Shown here: one piece after another, positions 24,568 to 33,991 of the stretch
Layout: each line of letters opens with the position of its first letter
Position numbering within the stretch: position 1 is the first letter of the stretch
Assembly (NCBI RefSeq): GCF_016714285.1
Contig: NZ_JADJNN010000038.1
Span: 124,001-188,000 of the forward strand
Source: Nannocystis sp.
GTDB lineage: Bacteria; Myxococcota_A; Polyangia; Nannocystales; Nannocystaceae
Reading direction: 5' to 3'
DNA length: 64,000 bases
Notes under the pieces: model-generated
What the model was told of the DNA's origin: nothing
Seen by the model: the letters and a program-made list of their open reading frames with translations, nothing else
Databases searched by the model: none
Program-made: the position numbers and the translations under genes

Positions 24568-26010
24568 ACGCCGTGGGTGCTGGGGCTCGCGGGGGGGCTG
24601 GCGTTCCTGCTGGTGGCGCTCGGCATGCGGCCGGCGATCCGCGGGTGGCAGGCGCTCGGTCGGAAGGACCGCGAGGTCAGCCTGCGCAAGGTGCATGTCG
24701 GGGAGATCCCGCGGGTCGGCGGCTTCGTGCTGATGCTGGGCTTCGCGCTGGTGGCGATCCGCGGGCTTGCGGGCACCACCGAGCTGTCGGCGGCGCACGA
24801 GTGGTTCTCGCAGAACCCGATCACCGGCGCGGTGCTCGGGGCGCTGATCTGCGGCGGCTTCGGGCTCTACGACGACCTCGTCGGGCTGCGCGCGCGCTAC
24901 AAGTTATTCGGACAGGTGCTGGCGGCCGCGATCGCGGTGTTCGGCTTCGGGCTGCACTGGCAGGCGCTGGCCGACCTGCTCGGGCCGGCGGGGCTGCTGG
25001 CAGATCCGCTGACGGTGCTGTTCTTGGTCGCGGGGGTCAACGCGATCAACCTCAGCGACGGGCTCGACGGGCTCGCGGGCGGCAACGTGGCGCTCGGGCT
25101 GTCGGTGGTGGTCGTCGCGGCGCTGAGCCACGGGGCGGCCGCGGTCGCGGTCGGGTGGATCGCCGCGACGGCGCTGGGGGCGGTGCTCGGCTTCCTCGTG
25201 CACAACCGGCATCCGGCGCGCGTGTTCATGGGCGACGCGGGCAGCTACTTCCTGGGCTTCTTGCTGCCGGCGCTGCTGCTGCTCGTCCATCCGGTGCGCG
25301 AGCGGGTGGCGATCGTCGAGCTGTCGATCCCGCTGATGGCGCTGGCGCTGCCGCTGTTCGACATGACGCTGGCGATCGTCCGCCGGGCGGCGCGCGGGCA
25401 GCCGATCTTCGCGCCGGACTGCGATCACATCCACCACCGCCTGCTGGCGCGCGGGCTGCCGCACGCGCGGGTCGTCCAGCTGCTGTGGCTGTCGGCGGCG
25501 CTGTTCGTCGGGATCGCCCACCTTAACGTGATCGGCGTCGGCGGCTGGTGGACGCTGACCGGCGCGGTGCTGGCGATGCTGGTGGTCGCGGTGCTGCTCG
25601 GCTACCACAACCTGCTGCGCTCGCTGCCGGCGTTCACCGGCGACCACCTGCTCGGGCTGCGCGACCGTCGGCGTCAGGTGATGGAGATCCTGGCGGCGAT
25701 CGACGGGCTGGCGCAGCAGCAGCAGGACCTCGAGGAGCCGCGCTGGCGCCGGCTGGCGCCCGAGCTGGCGCCGATCCTGGTGCGCCTCGGGGTGCCTGGC
25801 TTCGAGGTCCGGCGCGGCGCCGAGGTGGTCGCGCGCGAGGGCGGTGACCAGCATGCCTGGGCCTGGCTCAGCCTGCCGCTGCCCGGCTCGCCCGGGGCCG
25901 AGCTGCGGCTCGCGCTCGCGGTGCGCCTGCCCGAGCTGCAGCCGGAGCAGCTGATGCTGCTCGAGCGGGTGGTCGCGGTGCTCGCCGGGGCTGCGCCGGC
26001 CCAGCGCTAG
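24559..26010 (+). CDS. Undecaprenyl-phosphate GlcNAc-1-phosphate transferase family protein with C-terminal extension
   Basis: Polyprenyl-phosphate sugar-1-phosphate transferase of the WecA/TagO/MraY superfamily that starts lipid-linked glycan assembly at the inner membrane. About eleven membrane segments run to residue 350, with the family motifs in the cytoplasmic loops: GLYDDLVGL, NAINLSDGLDGLAGG, HNRHPARVFMGDAGS and the late DCDHIHHRLLARG. Beyond residue 370 there is a soluble extension of about 110 residues not found in E. coli WecA. The GTG start follows the duplicated junction of wecB, so the two are probably co-translated. A palindrome follows the stop codon directly. Confidence 0.9.
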   Translation: MSATPWVLGLAGGLAFLLVALGMRPAIRGWQALGRKDREVSLRKVHVGEIPRVGGFVLMLGFALVAIRGLAGTTELSAAHEWFSQNPITGAVLGALICGGFGLYDDLVGLRARYKLFGQVLAAAIAVFGFGLHWQALADLLGPAGLLADPLTVLFLVAGVNAINLSDGLDGLAGGNVALGLSVVVVAALSHGAAAVAVGWIAATALGAVLGFLVHNRHPARVFMGDAGSYFLGFLLPALLLLVHPVRERVAIVELSIPLMALALPLFDMTLAIVRRAARGQPIFAPDCDHIHHRLLARGLPHARVVQLLWLSAALFVGIAHLNVIGVGGWWTLTGAVLAMLVVAVLLGYHNLLRSLPAFTGDHLLGLRDRRRQVMEILAAIDGLAQQQQDLEEPRWRRLAPELAPILVRLGVPGFEVRRGAEVVAREGGDQHAWAWLSLPLPGSPGAELRLALAVRLPELQPEQLMLLERVVAVLAGAAPAQR

Positions 26011-26012
26011 AG

Positions 26013-26028
26013 CTGTCCCTTGGGACAG
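26013..26028. repeat. Palindrome copy CTGTCCCTTGGGACAG after the wecA-like stop
   Basis: Seven-base perfect arms around TT, starting three bases after the stop codon. With no loop to speak of and no T-run it is a poor terminator and looks instead like a copy of the dispersed palindrome. Confidence 0.8.
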
Positions 26029-26068
26029 GTGCGTTGACCGGGTCGGCGTGAGGGCGTAGGGAGGTGGC

Positions 26069-26560
26069 ATGTCGAGCGCGCGCGACGGCTTCGTGGAGGT
26101 CGGCAACTACTCGAGCGTCGGCGAGGCAGAGCTGGCGCGCGGGCAGCTGGCGGCGGCGGGCATCTCGGTGCGCCTGGACAACGCGCAGACGCTGGGAGTG
26201 CTGCCGATGCACTCGCTGGCGCTCGGCGGCGTGGCGGTGGTGGTGCCGGCCGATGCGGCCGCGCGAGCGCGGGAGATCCTCGGGCTCGGTGACTCCGACG
26301 AGGGCACGCAGGAGGAGCAGACCGAGCCGGGCTCGGCGATCGCGCTGCAAGGTCCCGACGCGTGGATGCGGCGGGCCGCGGTGGCGGCGGGCTTCGGCTC
26401 GCTGCTGATCCCCGTGGTGCCGACGCTGTACTCGTTGTACCTGCTGGCGAGGTACGGGCGCGGGCTGATGAGCGCGCGCGGGCGCAGGCACCGAACGATC
26501 GCCGTGGTGTTCAACGCGATCGCGGTGGCGATCGTGACGCTGGTCGCGACGACCTGTTGA
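26069..26560 (+). CDS. DUF2007-containing membrane protein
   Basis: A 163-residue protein. Residues 8-75 form a DUF2007 domain, a small alpha/beta module proposed as a signal-transducing domain: FVEVGNYSSVGEAELARGQLAAAGISVRLDN, then GGVAVVVPADAAARAREIL. An acidic linker is followed by two hydrophobic helices at about 108-125 and 145-163, so the domain is anchored in the membrane. A GGGAGGTG ribosome binding site precedes the ATG. It is the last readable plus-strand gene before the G/C-only block. The role is unknown. Confidence 0.8.
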   Translation: MSSARDGFVEVGNYSSVGEAELARGQLAAAGISVRLDNAQTLGVLPMHSLALGGVAVVVPADAAARAREILGLGDSDEGTQEEQTEPGSAIALQGPDAWMRRAAVAAGFGSLLIPVVPTLYSLYLLARYGRGLMSARGRRHRTIAVVFNAIAVAIVTLVATTC

Positions 26561-28300
26561 TCAGGGCCGCGGGAGGGGCGAGGTCGGCGGCGAAGGGGCC
26601 GGGCCCGCGCCGGGGCGGGGGGGGGCCCGCGGGGGGGCGCGGCGCCCGCGCGGGCGGGGGGCGGGGGGCGCGCGCCCGCCCCCCGCCCGCGGCCCCGCGC
26701 CGGGCCCCGGGGCGCGGGGGGGGGCCCGCGCGGGGCCCGCGGGGGCCCCCGGGCGGCGGCGGGGCGGCCGCCGCCCCCGCGCGGGGGCGGGGCCGCCGGC
26801 GGCGGCGCCCGCCGGCGGCGGCGGGGGGGGGGGCGGGGCGCGGCGCCCCGCGCCGCGGGCCGCGGGGCCGCCGCCCCGCGCGGCCGCGGGCGCCCCCGCG
26901 CCCGCCCGCCGCCGCCCGCGGGGGGGGGCGGCCGCCGGCCCGGGGGGCGCGCCGCCGGGGGGGGCCGGCCGGGGGCGGGGCCGGGCCGGGGCCGGGCAAC
27001 GCCGCGGCGGCGCGCCCCGCGCCGCGGCGCCCCGGCCGCCCCCGCGGCGCGCCGGCCCGGCCGCGCCGGGCGGGCCGGGCGGGGGGGGGGGCGGGCCGGG
27101 CGGGGGGGGGGCCGCGGGGGGGGGGCCGGCCGGCGGGGGGGGCCCGGCGGCGGGGGGGGCCGGCCCGGGGGCCGCCGGGCCCGCCCGGGGGCGCCGGGCC
27201 GGCCCGCCCCCGGCGCGGGCCGGCCGGCGCGCGGCGGGGCCCGGGGGGGGGGGGCCCGGGGGGGCGCCGGGGGCGGCCCCGGCGCCGGCGGCGGGCGCCG
27301 GCGCGGGGGCCGGGGGGCGGGCGCCGCCGGGGGGGGGGGGGGGGGGGGCCGGGGGGCGGCGGCGGGGGCCGCGGGGGCCGGGGGCGCCGGGGCCGCGGGC
27401 CGGGGGGCGGGGCGGCGCGCGGCGGCCCCGGGGGGGGGGGCCCCCCGGGCGGGGGCCCCGGCGGGCGGCCCGCCGGGGCCGGCGGGCCCCGCCGCCGCCG
27501 GGGGGGGCGGGCGGCGGGGGGGCGCCCGGGCGGGGGGGGGGGCGGGGGGGGGGGGGGGGGGCCGGGGGGCCCCCCGCGGGGGCGGCCGGGGGGGGCGGGG
27601 GGGGCCCGGCCGGCGCGGCGCGGGCCGGGGGGCGGCCGCCCCGGGGGGCGGGGGGGGCCGGGGGGCCCGGGGCGGCCCGGCGGGGGGCCGGGCCCGGCGC
27701 CGCCCGCGGCCCCGGGGGGGGGGGCGGCCCCCCCGGGGGGGCGCCGGGCCCGGGGGGGGGCCGGCCCGCGGGCGCGGGGCCGCCCGGCCGGGCCGGGGGG
27801 GCCGGGCCGGGGGGGGGGGGGGGGCCGGGGGGGGCGGGGGCGGGGGGCGGGGCGGCGGGCGGGGGGGCGGGGGGGGCGGGGGCGGCGGGGCGGGGCCCGG
27901 GTCCGCCCGCCGCCCGCGCCGCGGGGCCCCGCCCCGGCCCCGCCGGCGCCCGCCCCCGGCGGGCCCCCCCCCCGGGGGCCCCCCGGGGGGCGGGCCCGCG
28001 GGGCCCCGGCGGGGGGGGGGGCGCCCCCTGGGGGGCCCGGGGCGGGGGGGGCCGCCCCGGGGGCCCGAAGCGCGGGCGGCGGGGGCGGCCGGGGCGTCCG
28101 TCTCGGCCGGGGGCCGGGGCCCCCGGGCGGGGGGCGGGGCGCCCCCCCGGGAACCGGGCCCGGCGGGCCGGCGGCCGCGGGCGGGGCGGGATGTTGGACT
28201 TGCCGGAGCCGTTCTCGCCGATGAAGACGTTGACGCGGCCGAGCTCGAGCTCGAGGTGGTCGATGCTCTTGAAGTTCTCGATCGTGATCTTGCGGATCAC
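26561..28300 (-). CDS. AAA-family ATPase (OLD/SMC-like head); only the first ~38 residues are readable
   Basis: The GTG at 28300 opens IRKITIENFKSIDHLELEL, then RVNVFIGENGSGKSNI: the beta-strand pair and Walker A typical of RecF/OLD-type AAA_15/AAA_21 ATPases found in defence and repair systems. After codon 38 the sequence enters a block of almost pure G and C in which no protein can be recognised, although the frame stays open to a TGA at 26561-26563 (580 codons), a normal length for this family. I infer that the gene body has been corrupted in the assembly. The start overlaps the stop of an HTH gene (GTGA), so the two form an operon. Confidence 0.55.
   Translation of the reverse strand: MIRKITIENFKSIDHLELELGRVNVFIGENGSGKSNIPPRPRPPARRARFPGGRPAPRPGAPAPGRDGRPGRPRRPRFGPPGRPPPPRAPQGAPPPPPGPRGPAPRGAPGGGARRGRAPAGPGRGPAARAAGGPGPRPAAPAPPAPPPAAPPPAPAPPGPPPPPGPAPPARPGGPAPAGRPPPGPGAPPGGPPPPPGPRAAPGPAPRRAAPGPPAPPAPRGGRPPARAAPAGPPPPPPAAPAGGPPAPPPPPRPPPRPGAPPPPAPPGGGGARRPRRAARRGPRPGGPPPRGRRAPPRPPARGPGAPGPRGPRRRPPAPPPPPPGGARPPAPAPAPAAGAGAAPGAPPGPPPPGPAARRPARAGGGPARRPRAGPAAPGPAPPAAGPPPPAGPPPAAPPPPGPPPPPPGPPGAAGPARRGGGRGAAARGAPPRRCPAPARPRPRPAPPGGAPPGPAAAPPRGRRRAGAGAPAAARGGGPAARGAGRRAPPPPPPPPAGAAAGGPAPARGRRPPRRRPGAPAGPARAPPRAPGPGAGPRAGGGRAPPAPRPRGRRAPPRAPPRPGAGPAPSPPTSPLPRP
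26595..28190. other. G/C-only block, probably corrupted sequence
   Basis: From 26595 to 28067 there are only four A/T bases (26998, 26999, 27902 and 28029) in 1473, with G-runs up to about 18 and more G than C on the plus strand; A and T then return gradually to 28190. Every long open frame listed here exists because stop codons need A and T, so none is reported as a gene. The block fills the position where the body of the AAA ATPase should be. Confidence 0.85.
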
Positions 28301-28602
28301 GGGGTCGGCTCCGCGGGCGGGGCGGGGGCCTGGCCGGCTTTCACTTGCTCGACGATCTCCGGCAGCGTGTAGCCGGTCTCCAGCTGGGCGGCGATCCACG
28401 TGGCGCGTTCGACGGCCCATCCCGGCCAGCGGCTGTGTACGCCGCCGCGGCCGCGGCTGATGATCGTGGGGCCTGGCAAAAGCTCCATCTTACACCAGCG
28501 GCGCAGCGTGTCGCGGTGAACTTCACCGGCCGCGGCCGACACCTCCTGCGTCGTGGCGAAGGGCGAGGGCTTGGCGGGTGGCTTGGTGCGGCCGGACGAC
28601 AT
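28297..28602 (-). CDS. MerR-like helix-turn-helix protein
   Basis: A 101-residue DNA-binding protein, read from the ATG at 28602. After a basic N-terminus, residues 18-75 match a MerR/excisionase-type winged helix-turn-helix (ATTQEVSAAAGEVHRDTLRRWCKMELLPGPTI), followed by RGGVHSRWPGWAVERATWIAAQLETGYTLPEIV, the usual wing and dimer helix. It ends in an Ala/Pro tail. It overlaps the AAA ATPase start by four bases. The AT-richer region just upstream (28603-28760) holds direct and inverted repeats that could be its operator, suggesting autoregulation. A longer frame to 28881 is possible but has atypical sequence. Confidence 0.7.
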   Translation of the reverse strand: MSSGRTKPPAKPSPFATTQEVSAAAGEVHRDTLRRWCKMELLPGPTIISRGRGGVHSRWPGWAVERATWIAAQLETGYTLPEIVEQVKAGQAPAPPAEPTP

Positions 28603-28620
28603 GCAGGGCGGGGCACGATA

Positions 28621-28656
28621 TCCGAAGTCAGGTCCGAAGTCAGGTCTGAAGGCCAG
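28621..28656. repeat. 12-bp direct repeats upstream of the HTH gene
   Basis: TCCGAAGTCAGG occurs twice in tandem (28621-28632, 28633-28644), followed by a degenerate third copy to 28656. Position and size suit a multi-site operator for the HTH protein. Confidence 0.55.
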
Positions 28657-28704
28657 CCCGGATCTGCGGCGGATAATTTTTGTGGCGGGGGCTTGTGGCG
28701 GCTG

Positions 28705-28726
28705 AATGGATGTGCAAGTATCCATT
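28705..28726. promoter_or_regulatory. Inverted repeat AATGGAT-N8-ATCCATT in a divergent spacer
   Basis: Perfect seven-base arms with an eight-base gap, in the most AT-rich stretch of the window, between the minus-strand HTH gene and the plus-strand gene at 28802. MerR-type regulators bind such dyads within promoters; binding is inferred. Confidence 0.5.
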
Positions 28727-28801
28727 TGGAGTGTATCAAGAATGATCACGCACAATAAACGCTTTGGAATGCGAATGAAACGAGGCGGGCTTGCGCGCTG
28801 C

Positions 28802-29422
28802 ATGGGTCCCCGGAGGCGGCTCGTGCGGGCCGAGTACGCGGTTTTCTGCGGCGACGGCTGGCCGGCGAACAACGCCCGCACCCGCGACCCGATCGTCGCC
28901 TATCGCTGGCTGCGGGCGGCTCGCGCGGCGGACTGGCCGGGGGCCTCACAGCGCTGGCTCGGGGTGCGGCAGCTCGGGCAGCAACGCTGGCGGCGGCACG
29001 GGCCGGCGCTGCGGGTGCCCGAGCTGACGGGCGAGCCGGTGGAGAGTGGCTCGGGGTGCGGCGAGGTGTCGGTGCGGCGGGCCCGGCTGCGGGTCGCGTC
29101 GCTGCTCGGCTGTCGCGGGCTCGACGGCGCGGCGACGGCGTCGCTGTTGCCGGGCTACGAGGGCTTCTTTCCCAGCGTCGATGTCGGCGTCGCGCGGATG
29201 CTGCAGGCGCGGCTGGGCGGGCAGCACCTGCCGTGGCTGCGTCGCGTGGACCTGCCGGCGTTGCTGCGTGATCTGATCGCCGGCGCGGCGATCTGGACCC
29301 TGCGAGAGCGCGGTGATCAGCGCTGGCCAGCCGGTGTGCACATCTTTACGGCGCGCTCGCATCGGGCGTGCAGGCGGGATGGTCCTGACGGGGCCGTGCG
29401 AGGTGAGGGGCGTGCGAGGTGA
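28802..29422 (+). CDS. Hypothetical protein (206 aa)
   Basis: Codon use in this frame is that of a real gene (G/C at nearly all third positions), and it begins with ATG 28802; a GTG at 28823 is an alternative. The protein is rich in Arg, Trp and Leu, without a signal peptide or a clear membrane segment, and has possible helices (VARMLQARLGGQHLPWLRRV, DLPALLRDLIAGAAIW). The last 25 residues become low-complexity and basic, so the true end could differ. It is divergent from the HTH-ATPase operon. I do not recognise a family. Confidence 0.55.
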   Translation: MGPRRRLVRAEYAVFCGDGWPANNARTRDPIVAYRWLRAARAADWPGASQRWLGVRQLGQQRWRRHGPALRVPELTGEPVESGSGCGEVSVRRARLRVASLLGCRGLDGAATASLLPGYEGFFPSVDVGVARMLQARLGGQHLPWLRRVDLPALLRDLIAGAAIWTLRERGDQRWPAGVHIFTARSHRACRRDGPDGAVRGEGRAR

Positions 29423-29468
29423 GGCGTTGATTGGCCCACGTGTTACCGCGTTGAAGCGGGCTTCGATC

Positions 29469-29497
29469 TTGGCTTGGCGGGAGCGCTCGTCTACAAT
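29469..29497 (+). promoter_or_regulatory. Candidate sigma-70 promoter for the 65-residue gene
   Basis: TTGGCT at 29469-29474 and TACAAT at 29492-29497 are separated by 17 bases, about 75 bases upstream of the ATG at 29572. Confidence 0.5.
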
Positions 29498-29571
29498 GCC
29501 CGCCTTCTGCGCGAATTTCGCCTGGCGGCTCCACGGGTCGCGCCAGCACCCCCGAACAACTGAGGCATGCG

Positions 29572-29769
29572 ATGAAGTGGGTCGAGATCAGGCACGATGG
29601 CGACGGCAACCGCGGCGCCGCATATGTGGCCGATGTGCCCGGCGGGGTCCTTGTCCGCACGGTGACGCATCTCATCCTGCACACCGGCCTCTACGTCTCC
29701 GAGGCGCTGGCCTTCGTGCCGAACGTTACCGTCGGTGACTTCGAGCGCAAGCCCAAGGACGAGGACTAG
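29572..29769 (+). CDS. Small hypothetical protein (65 aa)
   Basis: Short acidic-basic protein (MKWVEIRHDGDGNRGAAYV...GDFERKPKDED) with regular GC-rich codon use from the ATG at 29572. There is a promoter-like pair about 75 bases upstream and a strong hairpin just after the stop, which together make a complete small transcription unit. It is predicted to be beta-rich in the first half, with no membrane segment or known motif. I do not recognise the family. Confidence 0.5.
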   Translation: MKWVEIRHDGDGNRGAAYVADVPGGVLVRTVTHLILHTGLYVSEALAFVPNVTVGDFERKPKDED

Positions 29770-29776
29770 ACGGGAC

Positions 29777-29802
29777 CTGACCGAAGGGACAGCTTCGGTC
29801 AG
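29777..29802. terminator. Perfect 10-bp hairpin between convergent genes
   Basis: CTGACCGAAG and CTTCGGTCAG pair completely around GGACAG. It lies eight bases after one stop and 23 bases before the other, so it can terminate in both directions. Part of the arm, CTTCGGTC, is repeated at 29807-29814. Confidence 0.6.
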
Positions 29803-29824
29803 ACAGCTTCGGTCGCAGGGTCTT

Positions 29825-31390
29825 CTAGCGGCCCTTGGCGCGCACGGCGGGGCCGCGGATCGAGATGGCGTAGCGCTGGCCGTCCTGGCGGAGCACGAGT
29901 TGGGTCGGCGCGCGGTCGGCCGAGAGACCGAGCAGCGCGGGCAGCAGCTTCTCGCTGGGGCCGATCTGCAGCAGCGGCGCGAGGGCCTCGGGGCCGGCGG
30001 CCAGGCTGACGCTGGCGATGTCCTTCATGCCCTCCTTGCCCGACGCGGCCGCGCTGGCCTCGCTGACCCAGGCCTTGAGCTCGGCGTCGGCCTTCGGGCC
30101 CACGACCACCAGCAGGGCGCCGGCGTGGGCGTGGCCGTGGAAGGCGACGCGCAGGCGGCCGTCGTCGGCGAGCGTGCGCAGGTCGGGCGGGAGGTTGTTG
30201 GCGACGCCGCTGACGGTGAGCAGCCAGAGGTCGGGGTCGTCGGCGAACTTCTTGAGCGAGGCGTTGGGGATGTTCGACACGAACATGCGCGCGAGCTGGA
30301 GGTTGTCGATGATGTCCTTGAGCACGGTGACGAGGCCGCGGTGGGCGGCGTTCGGGTCGTCGGCGCCGAGGCCGAGGCGCAGGTGGTGGGCCGGGCCGAC
30401 GCCGAGGAGCACGCGGCCGTTCCACATCTTCATCAGCCGCGTCGCCTGGTCGGCGATCGGGTCGAGCATCATCTTGCCGGCGAAGCCGGCGCGGTCGACC
30501 GCGGCCTGCATCTGGTGGTTCGCCTCGCGGACGGCCTCCTTGTAGCCGGTCCAGCGCGTGCTCGCGCCGACGGCGATGCCCTTGCCCGCGAGCGCCCCGC
30601 TGAGGGCCCCGGGCGCGATGTCTCGCAGGGTCGGGAGCTTCTCGCCGGGGCGCGCGTCGCAGGCGACGTCGAAGCTGTGCAGGCCGAGGCCGTCGCCGCC
30701 GACGCGGCTGTACGGGAAGCGGCCGAGCAGGAGCTTGCCGCGGGCCTCGCCGAGGGTGAACCACAGCGGGTGCTTGTTGTAGAAGCGCGGGAGCTCGCGG
30801 CCGGTCGCGATGCCCTCGAGGGTGCCGGCGATCGTCAGAGTGCCGGCGGCCGCGTCGACGTAGGCGAGGCGCTCCGGGCCGGCGGCGGTGGCGGTGACCA
30901 GCTCGCCCTGCTGCAGCGCCAGCGCGGGCCTTGGCAGCACCACCGCGCCGAACTCTCCGCGCTTCGGGTAGCGGGCCAGCAGCGACTGCACCCGAGCCGC
31001 CGCGCCGCGTTGCAGCGGCAGGTGCAGGACGTCCTCGTTGCCCACCATCACGCCGGCCCACGGGCGCTGGCCGTCGAGCGAGCTGGCGGCGGCCTGGGCG
31101 AAGTCGGCGGGGCCCTGGGTGCCGAGCAGGAACTCGCCGAGCTTGGCGAGCGCGGGCGGGCCGGGCATGTAGGCGCCGGCTGCCGCGAGCAGCTCGGCTG
31201 GCGCCGCGACGTAGACCCCGGCGTCGGGCGTGGCGCTGAGCTTGTGTGGCGCGGGCAGGCGCGGGTCCGCGGGTGTTGCGGCGACGTCGCTGCGGCCCAC
31301 TCGCTGTGGCTTCTGCTGTTGCTTCTTGCAGCCGGCGGAGCCCAGGCCGGCGAGGGCGAGGGCGAGGGCGAGGGCGAGGGTGCGGGTCAT
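29825..31390 (-). CDS. Large lipoprotein of unknown function (521 aa)
   Basis: A signal peptide made of a CTCGCC hexanucleotide repeat (LALALALALAGLGSAGC) ends in a lipobox with a cysteine at about residue 21. Two conserved-looking halves follow, each with alternating beta strands and helices: PHKLSATPDAGVYVAAPAELL near residue 50 and KMWNGRVLLGVGPAHHLRLGLG near residue 315. The lysine- and glutamine-rich region right after the lipidated cysteine is a common retention signal. No enzyme motif is seen. It faces the small gene at 29572, and 120 bases separate its start from gap on the other strand. Confidence 0.75.
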   Translation of the reverse strand: MTRTLALALALALAGLGSAGCKKQQQKPQRVGRSDVAATPADPRLPAPHKLSATPDAGVYVAAPAELLAAAGAYMPGPPALAKLGEFLLGTQGPADFAQAAASSLDGQRPWAGVMVGNEDVLHLPLQRGAAARVQSLLARYPKRGEFGAVVLPRPALALQQGELVTATAAGPERLAYVDAAAGTLTIAGTLEGIATGRELPRFYNKHPLWFTLGEARGKLLLGRFPYSRVGGDGLGLHSFDVACDARPGEKLPTLRDIAPGALSGALAGKGIAVGASTRWTGYKEAVREANHQMQAAVDRAGFAGKMMLDPIADQATRLMKMWNGRVLLGVGPAHHLRLGLGADDPNAAHRGLVTVLKDIIDNLQLARMFVSNIPNASLKKFADDPDLWLLTVSGVANNLPPDLRTLADDGRLRVAFHGHAHAGALLVVVGPKADAELKAWVSEASAAASGKEGMKDIASVSLAAGPEALAPLLQIGPSEKLLPALLGLSADRAPTQLVLRQDGQRYAISIRGPAVRAKGR

Positions 31391-31472
31391 GAGGGCGGGG
31401 CCACGGTACCAAAGGCGGGGCGAGGGTGCATGCGCGGACTCACAGGTCGAGGGTTAAGGCGATGCGGGCGTG

Positions 31473-31501
31473 TTGCCGGCCGCGGATGCTTGCCCTATCC
31501 T
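31473..31501 (+). promoter_or_regulatory. Promoter of gap (TTGCCG-N17-TATCCT)
   Basis: The -35-like TTGCCG at 31473-31478 and -10-like TATCCT at 31496-31501 are 17 bases apart. The -10 ends nine bases before the gap ATG, implying a leader of only a few bases. Confidence 0.65.
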
Positions 31502-31510
31502 CCGCGCGCC

Positions 31511-32581
31511 ATGACACCGATCCGCCTGGGAATCAACGGAATGGGCCGCATCGGCCGGCTTGTACTTCGCCACGCGCTCGCGCGGGGAGACGCGGGCGCC
31601 GCGGCTGCGCGCAAGGGTCCGGCCTTCGAGGTGGTGGCCGCCAACGACCTCGCCGAGGCCGACGAGCTCGCCTACCTGCTGACCCACGATTCGGTGCACC
31701 GCTGGCAGCTGCCGAAGGTCCACGCCGAGGGCGAGGCGCTGCGCGTCAACGGCGGCAAGATCGCGCTCTTCAAGGAGAAGGACCCGAGCAAGATCCCGTG
31801 GGCGGCGCACGGCGTCGACATCGTCATCGAGTCGACCGGCAAGTTCACCAGCCGCGAGGGCCTGGCCGCCCACCGCACGGCCGCCGACGGCCCCAGCCAC
31901 GTGATCCTCGCGGCGCCGGGCAAGGGCGTCGACAAGACGATCGTCATTGGCGTCAACGAGGAGAGCCTCGACCCCGCGAAGGACCGCCTGATCTCCAACG
32001 CGAGCTGCACGACCAACGCGCTCACGCCGGTGCTCGCAACCCTCGACAAGACCTTCGGTCTGCGCTGGGGCCTGGTCGGCACGACGCACGCGTACACCAA
32101 CGGTCAGGGCATCATCGACACCCTGTCGGGCAAGGACCTGCGCCGCGGTCGCGCCGGCGCGGTCAACATCGTGCCGACCTCGACCGGCGCCGCCAAGGCG
32201 ATCGCGCAGGTGCTGCCGAACCTCAGCGGCAAGGTCGACGGCACCGCCGTGCGCGTGCCGGTGGTCGACGGCTCGCTGTACGACGTCGTCTGCACGCTCG
32301 AGGGCAGCCCGAGCCTCGAGCGCGTGCTCGAGGCGCTGCGCGAGGCGGCGGCCAGCCCGGCGCTGCAGGGCATCCTCGACGTCCGCCACGAGGCGCTGGT
32401 CTCGTCCGACATCCTCGGCGACCCGCACTCGAGCATCGTCGACGTCGAGGCCTGCATGGGCCTCGGCCAGCTGGTGAAGATCGTCGGCTGGTACGACAAC
32501 GAGTGGGGCTACTCGGCCCGCCTGCTCGACCTGGCGGCGATCCTCGGCAACTGGATCCGCAGCCAGCAGCGCGCCGTCTGA
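31511..32581 (+). CDS. gap: Glyceraldehyde-3-phosphate dehydrogenase
   Basis: Phosphorylating GAPDH of glycolysis and gluconeogenesis (356 residues, slightly longer than the usual 330-340). The NAD-binding start IRLGINGMGRIGRLVLR, the catalytic Cys166 in SNASCTTNAL, the conserved THAYTNGQ region, the S-loop (RRGRAGAVNIVPTSTGAAKA) and the C-terminal WYDNEWGYSARL are all present. The insertion around residues 27-37 (GDAGAAAARKG) explains the extra length. The ATG at 31511 begins exactly at the Rossmann strand and is preceded by a good promoter. It converges on the FAD oxidase gene. Confidence 0.97.
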   Translation: MTPIRLGINGMGRIGRLVLRHALARGDAGAAAARKGPAFEVVAANDLAEADELAYLLTHDSVHRWQLPKVHAEGEALRVNGGKIALFKEKDPSKIPWAAHGVDIVIESTGKFTSREGLAAHRTAADGPSHVILAAPGKGVDKTIVIGVNEESLDPAKDRLISNASCTTNALTPVLATLDKTFGLRWGLVGTTHAYTNGQGIIDTLSGKDLRRGRAGAVNIVPTSTGAAKAIAQVLPNLSGKVDGTAVRVPVVDGSLYDVVCTLEGSPSLERVLEALREAAASPALQGILDVRHEALVSSDILGDPHSSIVDVEACMGLGQLVKIVGWYDNEWGYSARLLDLAAILGNWIRSQQRAV

Positions 32582-32608
32582 CGCGCTCCCTGCCGTTCTT
32601 CCCGTCGC

Positions 32609-33987
<1,379 letters not shown>

Positions 33988-33991
<4 letters not shown>

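Noticed and set aside
26013..26028. Rho-independent terminator after the wecA-like gene
   Set aside because: The arms meet with only two bases between them and no T-run follows; the sequence is a copy of the dispersed palindrome.
26362..28224. 620-codon frame on the plus strand rich in Gly and Pro
   Set aside because: It exists only because the G/C-only block cannot form stop codons; the start region overlaps the DUF2007 gene in another frame.
28705..28726. dif/XerCD site
   Set aside because: The dyad has an 8-base centre and arms that do not resemble XerC/XerD half-sites; it is better explained as an operator in a divergent spacer.
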